From Flavobacterium xinjiangense (GTDB lineage: Bacteria; Bacteroidota; Bacteroidia; Flavobacteriales; Flavobacteriaceae), in contig NZ_FRCL01000004.1 in assembly GCF_900142885.1 (NCBI RefSeq), forward strand, positions 296,363 through 360,362: 64,000 nucleotides of DNA, given 5' to 3'. A program made the position numbers and the translations under genes. Shown here in pieces: positions 1 through 9,593 of the stretch. Below the pieces are notes generated by a model. That model saw only the letters and a program-made list of their open reading frames with translations, was not told where the DNA came from and did no database searches. The stretch's first letter is position 1; each line of letters opens with the position of its first letter.

Positions 1-1230
1 GCAGACCATATTTTAAAAGCCGTGGAAAGCATGGCAAATAAAGGTTTCCGAGTTTTAGGTGTTGGCGTAACTGAATTTTCAGGGAATAATTTTCCAAAAA
101 AACAGCAGGACTTTGTCTTTCGATTTAAAGGCTTAATTGCTTTTTATGATCCACCAAAAGAGAATATTAAAGCGGTTTTCGAAACTTTTTATAACGCAGG
201 AATTCTAGTAAAAATAGTAACCGGGGATAATGCTGTCACAACATCTACCATAGCAAAGCAAGTGGGTTTCAGAAACCCTGAAAAAACCTTAAATGGTGAT
301 GAATTAATGGCAATGGATGATGCAACTTTAAAAGAAAAAGTAATGGAAACCACCATCTTTACGAGAATGTTTCCTGAGGCCAAACTTAAAATCATAAAAG
401 CTTTAAAAGATAATAATCAAATTGTGGCTATGACCGGCGATGGCGTAAACGATGGTCCTGCATTAAAATCAGCGCATATAGGAATTGCTATGGGCAAAAA
501 AGGAACGGAAATCGCCAAAGAAGCAGCAAATTTAATACTGATTGATGATGATTTTTCTAAAATGACAGATGCAATTGCTATGGGAAGAAAAATCTATATC
601 AATCTAAAAAAAGCGATTCAATATATCATTTCTATACATATTCCCATAATTCTAATTGTCTTTATTCCTTTGGCATTGGGTTGGGTTTATCCAAATATTT
701 TCTCGCCGGTTCACGTTATTTTCCTGGAGATAATAATGGGTCCCACCTGCTCCATCATTTATGAAAATGAACCTATGGAACGAAATCTGATGTTGCTAAA
801 GCCAAGGCCTTTTACTAACACTTTTTTTAATCTGAAAGAAATTACCATTAGTATCATTCAGGGACTTATGATCACTTTTGGACTCCTATTTGTTTATCAA
901 TATTGTGTGGTGACTAATTGTATCGAAAGTGTAACGCGAACAACAGTGTTTCTAACATTAATAGCGTCAAATATCTTTCTGACACTTGTTAATCGTTCTT
1001 TTTATTATTCCATATTTACCACTTTAGGCTATAAAAATAATTTGGTTTTGATGATTATTTCCTTAACGATTATAATCACCGCGTTACTATTATTTGTGCC
1101 TGTATTTTCACATTTTTTCCAATTTGAAACAGTCTCCGGAAGCCAAATAAGTTTGAGTATTTTAGTTGGATTTGTTTCGGTTCTTTGGATAGAAATATAC
1201 AAATGGCTCAAACGTAGAAAACACCAATAA
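1..1230 (+). CDS. Cation-translocating P-type ATPase, C-terminal part (5' end outside window)
   Basis: The reading frame is open from base 1, so the gene begins left of the window; the GTG at 22 is only an internal Val codon. Visible parts are the end of the nucleotide-binding/P domain, with KIVTGD and the hinge motif MTGDGVNDGPALK (about residues 145-157 of the visible part), followed by the C-terminal membrane block with about six hydrophobic helices. P-type ATPases couple ATP hydrolysis to ion transport across the inner membrane. The layout is that of the Ca2+/Mg2+-type (P2) group, but the ion cannot be assigned because the DKTG phosphorylation site and helix M4 are missing. It converges on the next gene with a 19-bp gap. 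Confidence 0.9.
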   Translation, partial: ADHILKAVESMANKGFRVLGVGVTEFSGNNFPKKQQDFVFRFKGLIAFYDPPKENIKAVFETFYNAGILVKIVTGDNAVTTSTIAKQVGFRNPEKTLNGDELMAMDDATLKEKVMETTIFTRMFPEAKLKIIKALKDNNQIVAMTGDGVNDGPALKSAHIGIAMGKKGTEIAKEAANLILIDDDFSKMTDAIAMGRKIYINLKKAIQYIISIHIPIILIVFIPLALGWVYPNIFSPVHVIFLEIIMGPTCSIIYENEPMERNLMLLKPRPFTNTFFNLKEITISIIQGLMITFGLLFVYQYCVVTNCIESVTRTTVFLTLIASNIFLTLVNRSFYYSIFTTLGYKNNLVLMIISLTIIITALLLFVPVFSHFFQFETVSGSQISLSILVGFVSVLWIEIYKWLKRRKHQ

Positions 1231-1249
1231 ACCAAGCTAATTTAGATGC

Positions 1250-2644
1250 TTATTTATCCTTAAAAATAATATTTAATCCCAATTGAAAAGATAAACTGTT
1301 AGCTTTAGAAACATCCCTATATTCTAAAAGGTTATCCGCAAGAATGTAAAAATTTACAGGTCCAAAATTACTTGACAACCCCAATCCTATGTTTTTATAA
1401 GAATACGAATCTATTGTATACGTAGCCTTCATCTGTAATGCATTGAAAATTTTTCTTCTATAATATGTTGTAAAAGCGATCAAAGGAGTCCTCGGTGTTG
1501 TCAAGACAAACAACTGCGCACCTACGGCACTTTTATAGCTAGTTTCTGGATTATAGTCCGTGCAATTACAATCAGTAGAGCGTTCTTCTTCAAAGGAATA
1601 TTGAATAGAGGAGTTGAACTTTGCAGGTCGCCAAGTAGTATATTTAGTGTGCAAAGTATCTAATGGAATAGCATCTTTAAATTGCTGATATACATCCCCC
1701 CCAGTATTTCCTCCATTGAATTTAGGATTTATTCCATCATACTTATAATATCCTTTGTAAGTTAAATTCTCTACCTCTTTAGTATGTTTTATAAAACCAA
1801 CATCAACAATGCTTGCTGTGAACTGGATATTTTTTTTAGGATAGTACGTAAGTCCCGCATCAAAACCGACACCCAAATTACCTCCAAATAAAGCTTTATT
1901 TTTAATATCTTTTGCCACATCCCCATTGTAATCCTCATCGTCATACTTGGCAATACCGGACGTATTGAGTTGCAAATTAGAGTAAATAACTTGTTCGTAT
2001 ATATTTACATTCGAAGGTATTGTATAAATATATCCCGAATTTTTTGTTGAAGAAGCATTAAAAATACTGGAATAAATTTTTCCTCTAGCGCCAAATATCA
2101 ACCTCTCATTTATATTTTTGTGATAGCCTATATGTAGCACCGTCAGCATCTCAGCTTTTACATTCAAATCCCCCAAATCAAATACTTTCCCCAGATAATC
2201 CATATTTCCGTCCAAAGCCAAAATAGCGAGATCTTTTGGCATATAACTCAGGAAATCAAATTCCTGATACATTCCAAAAGAAACATAGGAATCATATTGA
2301 TCTTGTCCTCCTCTAATCCTGAATCCTCCGGTGAATAACTCTATTTGTTCATTTATTGCTGCTCTATCTTTTCTTGTAGTAGAAAACACGACATCACCCA
2401 ATTTCACATTAAAATCCACTCCATTGTCAGCAAATAAATCATACGCAGAGAAACCGCTGGAACCTACATTTGCCGAAATCCCTGATAATAATGGAATCCC
2501 AAAATAGAATTTATAAGTAACATCAGCACCGGGATTAGTCATCAACGACTGTGGTACTGACGTGAAATTATATAGAAGTTGTTTGTTTTGTGAAATACTT
2601 TTAACCGACACAAATAGAATAAAAAGCAGGATTATTTTTCTCAT
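1250..2644 (-). CDS. DUF5723-like outer-membrane beta-barrel protein
   Basis: 464 residues with an N-terminal signal peptide (MRKIILLFILFVSVKSISQ). An NPGA segment follows early in the mature part, and the rest alternates short beta-rich segments rich in Gly, Tyr and Asn up to a C-terminal strand, as in Bacteroidota outer-membrane barrels of the DUF5723 type. The function of that family is not established. Its ATG overlaps the stop of the upstream lipoprotein gene by 4 bp (ATGA), so the two are translationally coupled and probably work together at the outer membrane. Family assignment is from sequence feel, not a search. Confidence 0.65.
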   Translation of the reverse strand: MRKIILLFILFVSVKSISQNKQLLYNFTSVPQSLMTNPGADVTYKFYFGIPLLSGISANVGSSGFSAYDLFADNGVDFNVKLGDVVFSTTRKDRAAINEQIELFTGGFRIRGGQDQYDSYVSFGMYQEFDFLSYMPKDLAILALDGNMDYLGKVFDLGDLNVKAEMLTVLHIGYHKNINERLIFGARGKIYSSIFNASSTKNSGYIYTIPSNVNIYEQVIYSNLQLNTSGIAKYDDEDYNGDVAKDIKNKALFGGNLGVGFDAGLTYYPKKNIQFTASIVDVGFIKHTKEVENLTYKGYYKYDGINPKFNGGNTGGDVYQQFKDAIPLDTLHTKYTTWRPAKFNSSIQYSFEEERSTDCNCTDYNPETSYKSAVGAQLFVLTTPRTPLIAFTTYYRRKIFNALQMKATYTIDSYSYKNIGLGLSSNFGPVNFYILADNLLEYRDVSKANSLSFQLGLNIIFKDK

Positions 2645-3195
2645 TGAACTATTAAATAAGCAGTGACACCTGAACGTAATTTAAAACTACCGATACTATT
2701 TTCGCTTAATGGCGGACCAGCAAGCATTTTTAGAACAAAAGTCATTTTAGTAGTGCTTTTCAATAGGTCAAGGTTACCATTTTCAAATATTTCTGTTTTT
2801 GTAATTGAATTTGCTACACCCGTATAAGCCGGAATATTGAAGCTTATCGTATAAAGCGGCTGATTGTTTCTGTCCTGCAATATGATATCTAACGTATGCC
2901 CTCTATTAATTGTATTGTCAATTTCAAAAGATAAATCAGCTCTTGTTAAATGCTTTTTAAAAAAAGCGTCATTAAATACATCCACTGTTGGAGAACCAAC
3001 CGTTAAATTATGTTCTATTCCATTTGTCACAAATTCATGTGCAGGAATTTCAAAGTAGGCTAAATTTGCAACGAAAATAGGTTCTAATTTCAAATCATTA
3101 GCTTGGTTGAAATCTAAATCACTTGAACATGAAAAAGAGAATAAGGATATAATAAATAACAATAAAATTCTATTGAAAGACAGTCGTTTCATCAT
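2641..3195 (-). CDS. Hypothetical lipoprotein
   Basis: 184 residues. The N-terminus has a positively charged start, a hydrophobic stretch and an SPII lipobox-like end (FSFSCSS), so it should be a lipid-anchored envelope protein. The mature part is beta-rich with no motif I recognise. It is the first gene of a two-gene operon with the DUF5723-like barrel gene, overlapping it by 4 bp, which suggests a lipoprotein partner of that barrel. Two adjacent ATG codons (MMKR) are possible starts. Confidence 0.7.
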   Translation of the reverse strand: MMKRLSFNRILLLFIISLFSFSCSSDLDFNQANDLKLEPIFVANLAYFEIPAHEFVTNGIEHNLTVGSPTVDVFNDAFFKKHLTRADLSFEIDNTINRGHTLDIILQDRNNQPLYTISFNIPAYTGVANSITKTEIFENGNLDLLKSTTKMTFVLKMLAGPPLSENSIGSFKLRSGVTAYLIVQ

Positions 3196-3302
3196 TTAAA
3201 TTTATTAAAATCAATCTCAATTATAACAATACGAACGCATCAATTGATTACTTATTATTTTACTCACCAAATGTTACTATTTAACGCAATTAAGCTTACT
3301 CA

Positions 3303-4166
3303 CTAATGAAATTCCCCAAACAACTTAGAAGCTTCATTATAAGCACTTTCAAAACTCATTGGACTTAGATTAGTGTTTTCTTTTTTTGAAGTAAAATACG
3401 ACAATAATTTCTCTGTTGGCATATTACCTGTTAGATCATCTGTTGCCATAGGACACCCGCCAAAACCCTGAATTGCACCATCATAACGACGGCAACCCGC
3501 TTTGTAAGCCGCATCAATTTTCTCAAACCATTTATCTGGTGTGGTATGAAGATGGGCTCCAAACTCTATTTCAGGATATTTTGGAATTAAATTCGAAAAC
3601 AAATACCCAATCACTTCAGGAGTCGAACTTCCCACCGTATCCGAAAGCGATAAAATCTTAACGCCCATATCAGATAATTTTTGGGTCCACTCCCCTACAA
3701 TCTCCGTGTTCCATGGATCTCCATATGGATTCCCAAATCCCATAGAAAGATAAGCTACCACTTCTTTTTTGCTTTTATCCGCAATTTCTAAAATCTCTTG
3801 TAAAGTGATTAATGATTCCGCTATGGTTTTATGGGTATTCCGCATTTGGAAATTTTCTGAAATCGAAAAAGGAAAACCCAGGTATTGTATTTCAGGATGA
3901 ACAGCAGCTAATGTCGCGCCTTGAGTATTCGCAATAATTGCCAATAATTTACTTCGGGTTTGAGATAAATCAAGTTGTGCAAGCACTTCGGCGGTATCCT
4001 GCATTTGCGGAATCGCTTTTGGTGAAACAAAACTACCAAAATCTATGGAATCAAATCCTACACGCAATAAAGCTTGGATGTATGCTACTTTTCTTTCAGT
4101 AGGTATAAATGGCTTTATGCCTTGCATGGCATCGCGTGGACATTCTATAATTTTTATTGGCTCCAT
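3303..4166 (-). CDS. Hydroxymethylglutaryl-CoA lyase
   Basis: About 287 residues. Cleaves HMG-CoA to acetoacetate and acetyl-CoA, the last step of leucine degradation. It is a TIM barrel of the DRE-TIM family: the N-terminal ECPRDAMQ holds the catalytic Arg-Asp pair, GAHLHTTP gives metal-binding histidines, and GGCPMATDDLTGNMPTE carries the catalytic-loop Cys of the family signature. The frame is open upstream to 4190, but the ATG at 4166 (MEPIKIIECPRD) places the motif at the usual distance and is preferred. The leucine dehydrogenase at 14.9-16.0 kb belongs to the same pathway. Confidence 0.9.
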   Translation of the reverse strand: MEPIKIIECPRDAMQGIKPFIPTERKVAYIQALLRVGFDSIDFGSFVSPKAIPQMQDTAEVLAQLDLSQTRSKLLAIIANTQGATLAAVHPEIQYLGFPFSISENFQMRNTHKTIAESLITLQEILEIADKSKKEVVAYLSMGFGNPYGDPWNTEIVGEWTQKLSDMGVKILSLSDTVGSSTPEVIGYLFSNLIPKYPEIEFGAHLHTTPDKWFEKIDAAYKAGCRRYDGAIQGFGGCPMATDDLTGNMPTEKLLSYFTSKKENTNLSPMSFESAYNEASKLFGEFH

Positions 4167-4235
4167 AGAAAGCCAAAGATAGAAAAACAATTATGAATTA
4201 TAAATTATGAATTTCAAATTTATGAAAATTGACTA

Positions 4236-4311
4236 TATTACGTATATTGGTAATAAAATATTATATTACATTATTTGGTAATAATAATTATTATTACGTT
4301 ATTTGGTAATG
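4236..4311. promoter_or_regulatory. Three palindromic sites at 28-bp spacing, probable operator array of the SatD operon
   Basis: Three 20-bp sites start at 4236, 4264 and 4292, exactly 28 bp apart. Each is TATTAC, an 8-base spacer ending in TTG, then GTAATA (GTAATG in the third), i.e. 6-bp inverted arms. Spacers are GTATATTG, ATTATTTG and GTTATTTG. The last site ends 41 bases before the SatD-family ATG. The geometry suggests a dimeric regulator binding cooperatively. The binding protein is unknown; SatD itself is the obvious candidate. Confidence 0.6.
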
Positions 4312-4352
4312 TTTATAATTTAAGGAACTTAACTTTTTAATTACATTTGAAT

Positions 4353-4964
4353 ATGACAAGCATAATCACAGGAGACATCGTTAATTCAAGAAAGCTACCT
4401 TCTAACATTTGGATTGACGGCTTAAAAAAACTATTCAATACTAAAGGAGAAAATCCAATAGAATGGGAAATTTATCGCGGCGATGAATTTCAACTGGAAA
4501 TTAAAAATGTAGAGGAAGCGCTGCTAGCAGCTTTAGAAATTAAAGCTTATCTGAAAGGTATCAAACTTGATGCAAGGATGAGTATTGGAATTGGAGACAA
4601 AACCTATCAAGCAAATAAAATTTCTGAAAGTAATGGAACTGCATTTGTTCGTTCTGGAGAACTTTTTGACACTTTAAAAAAACAAAAAACTACCTTAGCA
4701 ATCAATTCCGATAATCCTGACATTGATTCTGACATCAATCTAATGCTTCGCTTAGGATTGACTTTTATGGACAATTGGTTGGTTCAATCAGCAGAATTTG
4801 TTTTGACAGCCATACAAAACAAAGGATTATTGCAAGAAGAAATAGGTGTAAAACTGGGCATAAATCAAGCTGCCGTAAGCCGAAGACGAAAACGAGCACA
4901 ATTTGACCTGATGATGGAATTAGATAATTATTTCAGAAAAAAAATTAAAACCATTACCATATGA
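4353..4964 (+). CDS. SatD family protein
   Basis: About 203 residues from the ATG at 4353 (a TTG two codons upstream is also in frame). The N-terminus SIITGDIVNSR and the YRGDEFQ segment are typical of SatD-family proteins, known from Streptococcus acid-tolerance (sat) loci; biochemical function is not established. The C-terminal region (about residues 160-195) contains EEIGVKLGINQAAVSRRRKR, which reads as a helix-turn-helix, so the protein may bind DNA. The stop overlaps the next ATG (4961) by 4 bp, so it is translationally coupled to the DUF3307 gene. Three regularly spaced palindromes lie just upstream. Confidence 0.85.
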   Translation: MTSIITGDIVNSRKLPSNIWIDGLKKLFNTKGENPIEWEIYRGDEFQLEIKNVEEALLAALEIKAYLKGIKLDARMSIGIGDKTYQANKISESNGTAFVRSGELFDTLKKQKTTLAINSDNPDIDSDINLMLRLGLTFMDNWLVQSAEFVLTAIQNKGLLQEEIGVKLGINQAAVSRRRKRAQFDLMMELDNYFRKKIKTITI

Positions 4965-5668
4965 TTATTTTCATAAAACTGTTTCTGGCGCATTTACTTG
5001 GTGATTTTTTACTGCAGCCTACTTCCTGGGTTCTAAACAAGGAAGATAAAAAACACAAAAGCATTGTCCTTTATCTTCATACACTATTACATGGTGTGTT
5101 AGCTTGGATCTTAATTGCTGAAATAGATTTTATATGGTTTGCAGTTCTATTGGCACTAACGCACGGAGGAATTGATTACTTAAAACTAAGATTTCAGAAA
5201 AAAAAAACAAAACGTACTTGGTTCCTTGTGGATCAAGCCATGCATATTCTCGTAATCATAGTTATTACAATGATTTATAAAAACGAGACTATTGATTTCA
5301 CAGTATTCGACAATCAATTTTGGATATTTGGCACAGGCCTGCTGTTACTTACAAAACCAACTTCAATTCTTATAAAGAACATTATCTCCATTTGGACACC
5401 CGAAAGTAAAAAAAGTGATGACTCCTTGTCCAATGCTGGTAATTACATTGGAATATTAGAGCGCTTATTTGTATTTTGTTTCATAATTACCAATCACTTT
5501 GAAGCGATTGGCTTTTTATTGGCCGCAAAATCAATTTTTCGTTTTGGAGATTTGAAAGAAGCAAAAGACCGAAAACTTACTGAATATGTCCTTATCGGAA
5601 CCTTACTGAGTTTTGGGATTGCTATGCTAACCGGGCTTTTAGTAGCGTGGGGGTTGCAATCGCTTTAA
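4961..5668 (+). CDS. DUF3307 domain membrane protein
   Basis: 235 residues, mostly hydrophobic, with about six predicted membrane helices. The N-terminal [14 protein letters not shown] and the KHKS...LHTLLHG stretch are the conserved DUF3307 part (about residues 5-120). Function is unknown; the gene is commonly found next to SatD-family genes and overlaps SatD by 4 bp here, so the pair probably forms one functional unit with a DNA-binding or sensing partner in the cytoplasm and this protein in the inner membrane. Its 3' end overlaps the convergent pyrD by 30 bp. Confidence 0.85.
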   Translation: MIIFIKLFLAHLLGDFLLQPTSWVLNKEDKKHKSIVLYLHTLLHGVLAWILIAEIDFIWFAVLLALTHGGIDYLKLRFQKKKTKRTWFLVDQAMHILVIIVITMIYKNETIDFTVFDNQFWIFGTGLLLLTKPTSILIKNIISIWTPESKKSDDSLSNAGNYIGILERLFVFCFIITNHFEAIGFLLAAKSIFRFGDLKEAKDRKLTEYVLIGTLLSFGIAMLTGLLVAWGLQSL

Positions 5669-6673
5669 AATTTCTTTATTTATGGCTTTCACCAAAGCCG
5701 GACCTTCGTAAATAAAACCAGTATACAATTGTACGAGACATGCTCCTGCTTCCAGTTTTTCGATAGCATCTTGGGCAGAATGTATTCCTCCTACTCCAAT
5801 AATTGGAAATGCTTTTTTGCTTTTTTGAGATAAAAAACGAATAACTTCTGTAGATCGTTTTGCTAACGGTTTTCCGGATAATCCTCCCATCTCTGATTTA
5901 TTTTCGGATTGCAAACCTTCGCGAGAAATAGTTGTATTAGTTGCAATAACTCCGGCAATCCTGGTTTCCTTAATAATATCTATGATATCCAGTAATTGCT
6001 CATCAGTCAAATCAGGAGCAATTTTTAACAGAATAGGTTTTTGTTTTGGCTTAGCCAAATTCTTATTCTGAAGCGTTTGCAGCAATTGAGTCAATGGCTC
6101 TTTGTCTTGCAAGGCACGAAGATTTGGTGTGTTTGGCGAACTCACATTAACTACAAAATAATCTACATAATCATATAACGCATCAAAGCAAATTTCGTAA
6201 TCAGAAGTTGCTTCTTCGTTAGGAGTCAGTTTGTTTTTACCTATGTTTCCACCTATTAATACACCTGTGTTTTTTTTCAATCTTTCGACCGCTTCTTGAA
6301 CACCTCCGTTATTAAAACCCATTCGGTTAATGATGGCACTATCCTCCTTAAGACGGAATAAACGTTTTTTAGGATTTCCTTCCTGACCTACTGGCGTAAG
6401 CGTTCCTATTTCGATAAAACCAAAACCAAAGTTGGACAATTCTTTATATAACCTGGCATCTTTATCAAAACCTGCTGCCAATCCCACTGGATTTTTGAAT
6501 TTTAATCCGAATACTTCCGTCTCTAATCTGGGATCATTGATATTATAAAGTGATTTAAAAAGCAATGAAAATCCAGGTATTTTTGATAAAAATCGAATCA
6601 GGGAAAAAGTGAAATAATGAACTTTTTCTGGATCGAACCAAAAAAGTATAGGGCGAATTATTAATTTATACAT
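5639..6673 (-). CDS. pyrD: Dihydroorotate dehydrogenase (quinone), class 2
   Basis: 344 residues. Oxidises dihydroorotate to orotate with transfer of electrons to quinone at the inner membrane (pyrimidine synthesis). The N-terminal helices (about 1-45, [20 protein letters not shown]) are the membrane-association domain that marks class 2. The FMN barrel shows [12 protein letters not shown], and [11 protein letters not shown] carries the catalytic Ser. [13 protein letters not shown] and GVGGI motifs follow. Length is normal for the family. It converges on the DUF3307 gene with a 30-bp overlap and has its own upstream region. Confidence 0.96.
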   Translation of the reverse strand: MYKLIIRPILFWFDPEKVHYFTFSLIRFLSKIPGFSLLFKSLYNINDPRLETEVFGLKFKNPVGLAAGFDKDARLYKELSNFGFGFIEIGTLTPVGQEGNPKKRLFRLKEDSAIINRMGFNNGGVQEAVERLKKNTGVLIGGNIGKNKLTPNEEATSDYEICFDALYDYVDYFVVNVSSPNTPNLRALQDKEPLTQLLQTLQNKNLAKPKQKPILLKIAPDLTDEQLLDIIDIIKETRIAGVIATNTTISREGLQSENKSEMGGLSGKPLAKRSTEVIRFLSQKSKKAFPIIGVGGIHSAQDAIEKLEAGACLVQLYTGFIYEGPALVKAINKEILKRLQPPRY

Positions 6674-6935
6674 GTTTGTTGTGTTGGTGGTGCAAAAATA
6701 GAACTATCTACTCGATAAATAAATATTTGGAAAATAATTTTAATAAATCATTTTGCGCTTTAAAAATAAACTTAAAATATTCAACATCAATTTATAGCTA
6801 AATTAAAAGGCTCGATTTATATTTTTATAGAAATAATCTGAATAACTAATTATAAATGACTAATTTTAAGTGTAATACGTCATTCCAAATAAACTACTAT
6901 TGTAGGTTTTATAATTTAATTTTAAAAAAAAAGCA

Positions 6936-7436
6936 ATGAAAAAAGATTTAAATTTCCGTAGATTCTTGTCTTTTTGCATCACTATCATTGGATGCATATT
7001 TATGTTAGCAAGCTGTGATTCTCCCAAAAAAGAGAATAAAGAAAGCTTTGATATGGCTGAAGCCAAAAAAGGTATTGAAGAGCAAAACTTTATTTTTACC
7101 GAGGCGATGAACAAAAGTGACTCTGTATCTGCAGCCAATTGTTACACTACAGATGCAAAATTTATGCAGCCCAACACAAAAGCAACTGTTGGCAGAAATA
7201 ACATAATTCATGTTATATCGGATTTTATGAAATCTGGCATGCCCAAATTTAGTTTGAATACTATAGAAGTTTGGGGAAATAATGATCTATTAGTTTCAGA
7301 GGATGAATGGACATTTACCGACAAATCGGGCGAAGCATTAGACCATGGAAAATCATTAGTCGTATGGAAAATGGAAGATGGAAAGTGGAAAATGTTCCGT
7401 GATTGCTATAATTCTGATATGCCAATGAATAAGTAA
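6936..7436 (+). CDS. DUF4440/SnoaL-like (NTF2-fold) lipoprotein
   Basis: 166 residues. The signal peptide ends in a lipobox (MLASCDS), so the mature protein should be lipid-anchored. Residues about 45-160 form an NTF2-like cone: an N-terminal helix (FIFTEAMNKSDSVSAANCYTTDA), a VGR turn, and a C-terminal strand pair with WKMEDGKWKMFRD, typical of DUF4440. The family includes ligand-binding and enzymatic members; no activity can be inferred. It is a single gene ending at a strong hairpin terminator. Confidence 0.78.
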   Translation: MKKDLNFRRFLSFCITIIGCIFMLASCDSPKKENKESFDMAEAKKGIEEQNFIFTEAMNKSDSVSAANCYTTDAKFMQPNTKATVGRNNIIHVISDFMKSGMPKFSLNTIEVWGNNDLLVSEDEWTFTDKSGEALDHGKSLVVWKMEDGKWKMFRDCYNSDMPMNK

Positions 7437-7476
7437 AATGAAATTATTTTTCTATTTACAAAATGAATTTAAAAAA

Positions 7477-7506
7477 AACCGAAACTATAAATATGGTTTC
7501 GGTTTC
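7477..7506. terminator. Rho-independent terminator
   Basis: A perfect 10-bp stem (AAACCGAAAC / GTTTCGGTTT) around a 10-base loop, with T- and A-rich flanks on both sides. It can serve the NTF2-like gene on the left and the convergent DUF6799 gene on the right. Confidence 0.75.
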
Positions 7507-7563
7507 TTCTTTTCTGCAACTGAAAAATTAGTTTCACACTAAAATTTTGAATGTCTTTACTTT

Positions 7564-8094
7564 TTAGTTTTCCATTTTCATTTTTGTTCTTTTCATCATC
7601 ATTCCATTCATTTCCATTTTGTCCCCATTTTTCATCATCATGGTTTTCCCGTTTTTCATCTTTACCATCCCATTAGGAAAAACCATTGAACCATTAGACA
7701 TCATCATTTCATTTTCCATCATCATCATCTTACCGTTTTTCATCATCATCATTTTTCCGTCTTTCATCTTTACATACCCTTCCATTTTATTCATCATCAT
7801 CATGCCATTCATATCCATCATGTCGCCGTTTTTAAACATCATGGTTTTGCCGTCTTTCATTTTTACCATCCCGTTTGGAGAAACAACAGAACCATTAGGC
7901 ATAGTCATTTTTTTTTCCATAATAATCATCCTTTCTCCTTTCATCATCATCATTTTACCATTTTTCATCATTAAATGATCTTTCATTTGGACCATTTTTG
8001 GATCGTACATTTTGGAATCATACATTTTAGCATCCTTAGCCATAGCGCCTAAAGTACAAATAACCACTGCTAATAAAATAAATAAATTTTTCAT
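7564..8094 (-). CDS. Met-rich DUF6799 repeat protein, exported
   Basis: 176 residues, about 30% Met (53 by my count). A signal peptide (to about residue 19, ending AMA) is followed by two similar blocks of about 65 residues (roughly 37-100 and 107-170). Each block has units such as MKDGKMMMMKNGK, SNGSMVFPNGMVKM and NGDKMEMNGMMM, the pattern of DUF6799 proteins of Bacteroidota. Function is unknown. Methionine clusters in an exported protein suggest binding of Cu(I) or protection against oxidants, but this is inference. The two blocks show internal duplication. A long frame on the opposite strand over this region is a mirror artefact of the repetitive codons. Confidence 0.75.
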   Translation of the reverse strand: MKNLFILLAVVICTLGAMAKDAKMYDSKMYDPKMVQMKDHLMMKNGKMMMMKGERMIIMEKKMTMPNGSVVSPNGMVKMKDGKTMMFKNGDMMDMNGMMMMNKMEGYVKMKDGKMMMMKNGKMMMMENEMMMSNGSMVFPNGMVKMKNGKTMMMKNGDKMEMNGMMMKRTKMKMEN

Positions 8095-8305
8095 AATATA
8101 TTGATTTTTAGTTTTTTACATTATTAAAATTACAAAAAAAAATAGTTATAAGAAAATCTTTTTAATTTTTAATTCACAAAAAAAATCTAAACTAATAATT
8201 ACAACACGCAGAAGAGCCCCTTACAAAAAAAAAGAAATCCTATTTACAGATTCCTAAAGATCTATTTATAAATTAGCAAACTAAAGGCCTTATATTTAAA
8301 AAAGC

Positions 8306-9022
8306 ATGCACAATAAAATCGTCTTAATAGTTGGTAGGGAAAATCTACAAAAAGACGGTTCACTAAACACCGCATTATTAGACTATTTATACCAGCAAAA
8401 TTATATGATTCTTTACGAACCAATTGGTCAGGAAATATATCATAAGATTAATATAGAAAGGAAATATAAATGGTTCCCTGCAATTTTAAAAAAAATATTT
8501 TGGAGAATTTATCTTTTGAGGTATACTATTCTTAATTTTAATCTTTTTTTAAAATCCTTCCGCAAGAATATAAATACTGTAGAATTTCGCTCAAAAATAT
8601 TAAAACAGTTTATCTTAAAATTGGATACTACAAAAGAAATAATCATAATCTCAAGATCAGCTGGTGGATTAATAGCAACAAAAATTGCAGATGAACTAAA
8701 CATAAAACATATTATTTGTTTGGGTTATCCTTTTCGACATCCTGAAAAAGAAGAGGAACCTCACCGATTTATGCATTTAAAGAACTTAAACACTCCCTTC
8801 TTGATAATTCAGGGTACAAATGATGCTTATGGCGGGAGTGAAATTGATACAAAATATGAGCTTGCGCAAACAATTGAGCTATTTTTTGTGGAAACAAATC
8901 ATGATTTTAAAACCTCAGCTGATGATTGGAAAAAGGCGATTTCAAAAATTCACAGTACCATTAATCCAACTGTACAGCAATCAACAAGTAGCAAGACAAA
9001 ATTTGAACAAAAAAATAGTTAA
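8306..9022 (+). CDS. Alpha/beta hydrolase fold protein
   Basis: 238 residues, no signal peptide. The nucleophile elbow SRSAGG is at about residues 112-117, an acid candidate at GTNDAYGG (about 171-178) and a His at TNHDF (about 196-200), giving the expected Ser-Asp-His order of the fold. It resembles small dienelactone-hydrolase or TesA-like cytosolic hydrolases; no substrate can be inferred. The 20-residue Gln/Ser/Lys-rich C-tail looks unstructured. Codon use is rather AT-rich. It stands alone between two AT-rich spacers. Confidence 0.7.
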   Translation: MHNKIVLIVGRENLQKDGSLNTALLDYLYQQNYMILYEPIGQEIYHKINIERKYKWFPAILKKIFWRIYLLRYTILNFNLFLKSFRKNINTVEFRSKILKQFILKLDTTKEIIIISRSAGGLIATKIADELNIKHIICLGYPFRHPEKEEEPHRFMHLKNLNTPFLIIQGTNDAYGGSEIDTKYELAQTIELFFVETNHDFKTSADDWKKAISKIHSTINPTVQQSTSSKTKFEQKNS

Positions 9023-9176
9023 GTATCATAAATCCTAATATATTTACCCCAAAATAATTTTTGCATTAAGGCTTTTGATTTATTCCCTTTTTATTTTAAA
9101 ATTAAAACTCAAAGCAGTCACCATTTGATAATTCTTAAAAGCTATTTTCCAAAATTTTAAAAAAAACACTTTGAAA

Positions 9177-9593
9177 ATGATTAATGATACAAATTGGCAC
9201 GAAAAACATAAGGCAACATTAAATGTGGGAAGTCGTTTAGCAGACTCTGTAGCTAAAGGAATGGGGTCGTGGAAGTTCATTATAGTTCAAACCATATTGG
9301 TAGTGCTTTGGATGACATTAAACATTGCTGCTTTTACCTACCACTGGGATGTATATCCATTTATTCTCCTAAATCTTCTTTTTTCTACTCAGGCTGCTTA
9401 TGCGGCGCCTATCATTATGATGTCCCAAAACCGTCAAAGTGAAAGAGACAGATTACAGGCACAAGCAGATTACCAAACGAATATTGACGCAAAACTAGAA
9501 ATAGAAGCCTTAACTATTCAACTAAATAAATTAGAAGTTGAGAAACTAGATGTAATAATTTCCTTGTTGAACGAAATGAAAGAAACTAAATAA
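9177..9593 (+). CDS. DUF1003 domain membrane protein
   Basis: About 138 residues from the ATG at 9177. Two membrane helices (about 32-52 and 60-80) are joined and followed by the family signature: a YPFILLNLLFS segment, then AAPIIMMSQNRQ...RDR. A charged coiled-coil-like tail (ALTIQLNKLEVEKLD) ends the protein. DUF1003 proteins are small inner-membrane proteins of unknown function. No operon partner. Confidence 0.88.
   Translation: MINDTNWHEKHKATLNVGSRLADSVAKGMGSWKFIIVQTILVVLWMTLNIAAFTYHWDVYPFILLNLLFSTQAAYAAPIIMMSQNRQSERDRLQAQADYQTNIDAKLEIEALTIQLNKLEVEKLDVIISLLNEMKETK

Noticed and set aside
4167..4190. Eight-residue extension of HMG-CoA lyase
   Set aside because: The family begins close to the ECPRD motif; the ATG at 4166 fits.
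7619..7978. 119-codon plus-strand frame rich in Phe/Ile
   Set aside because: Mirror of the Met/Lys-rich DUF6799 codons on the minus strand; no motif or start signal.
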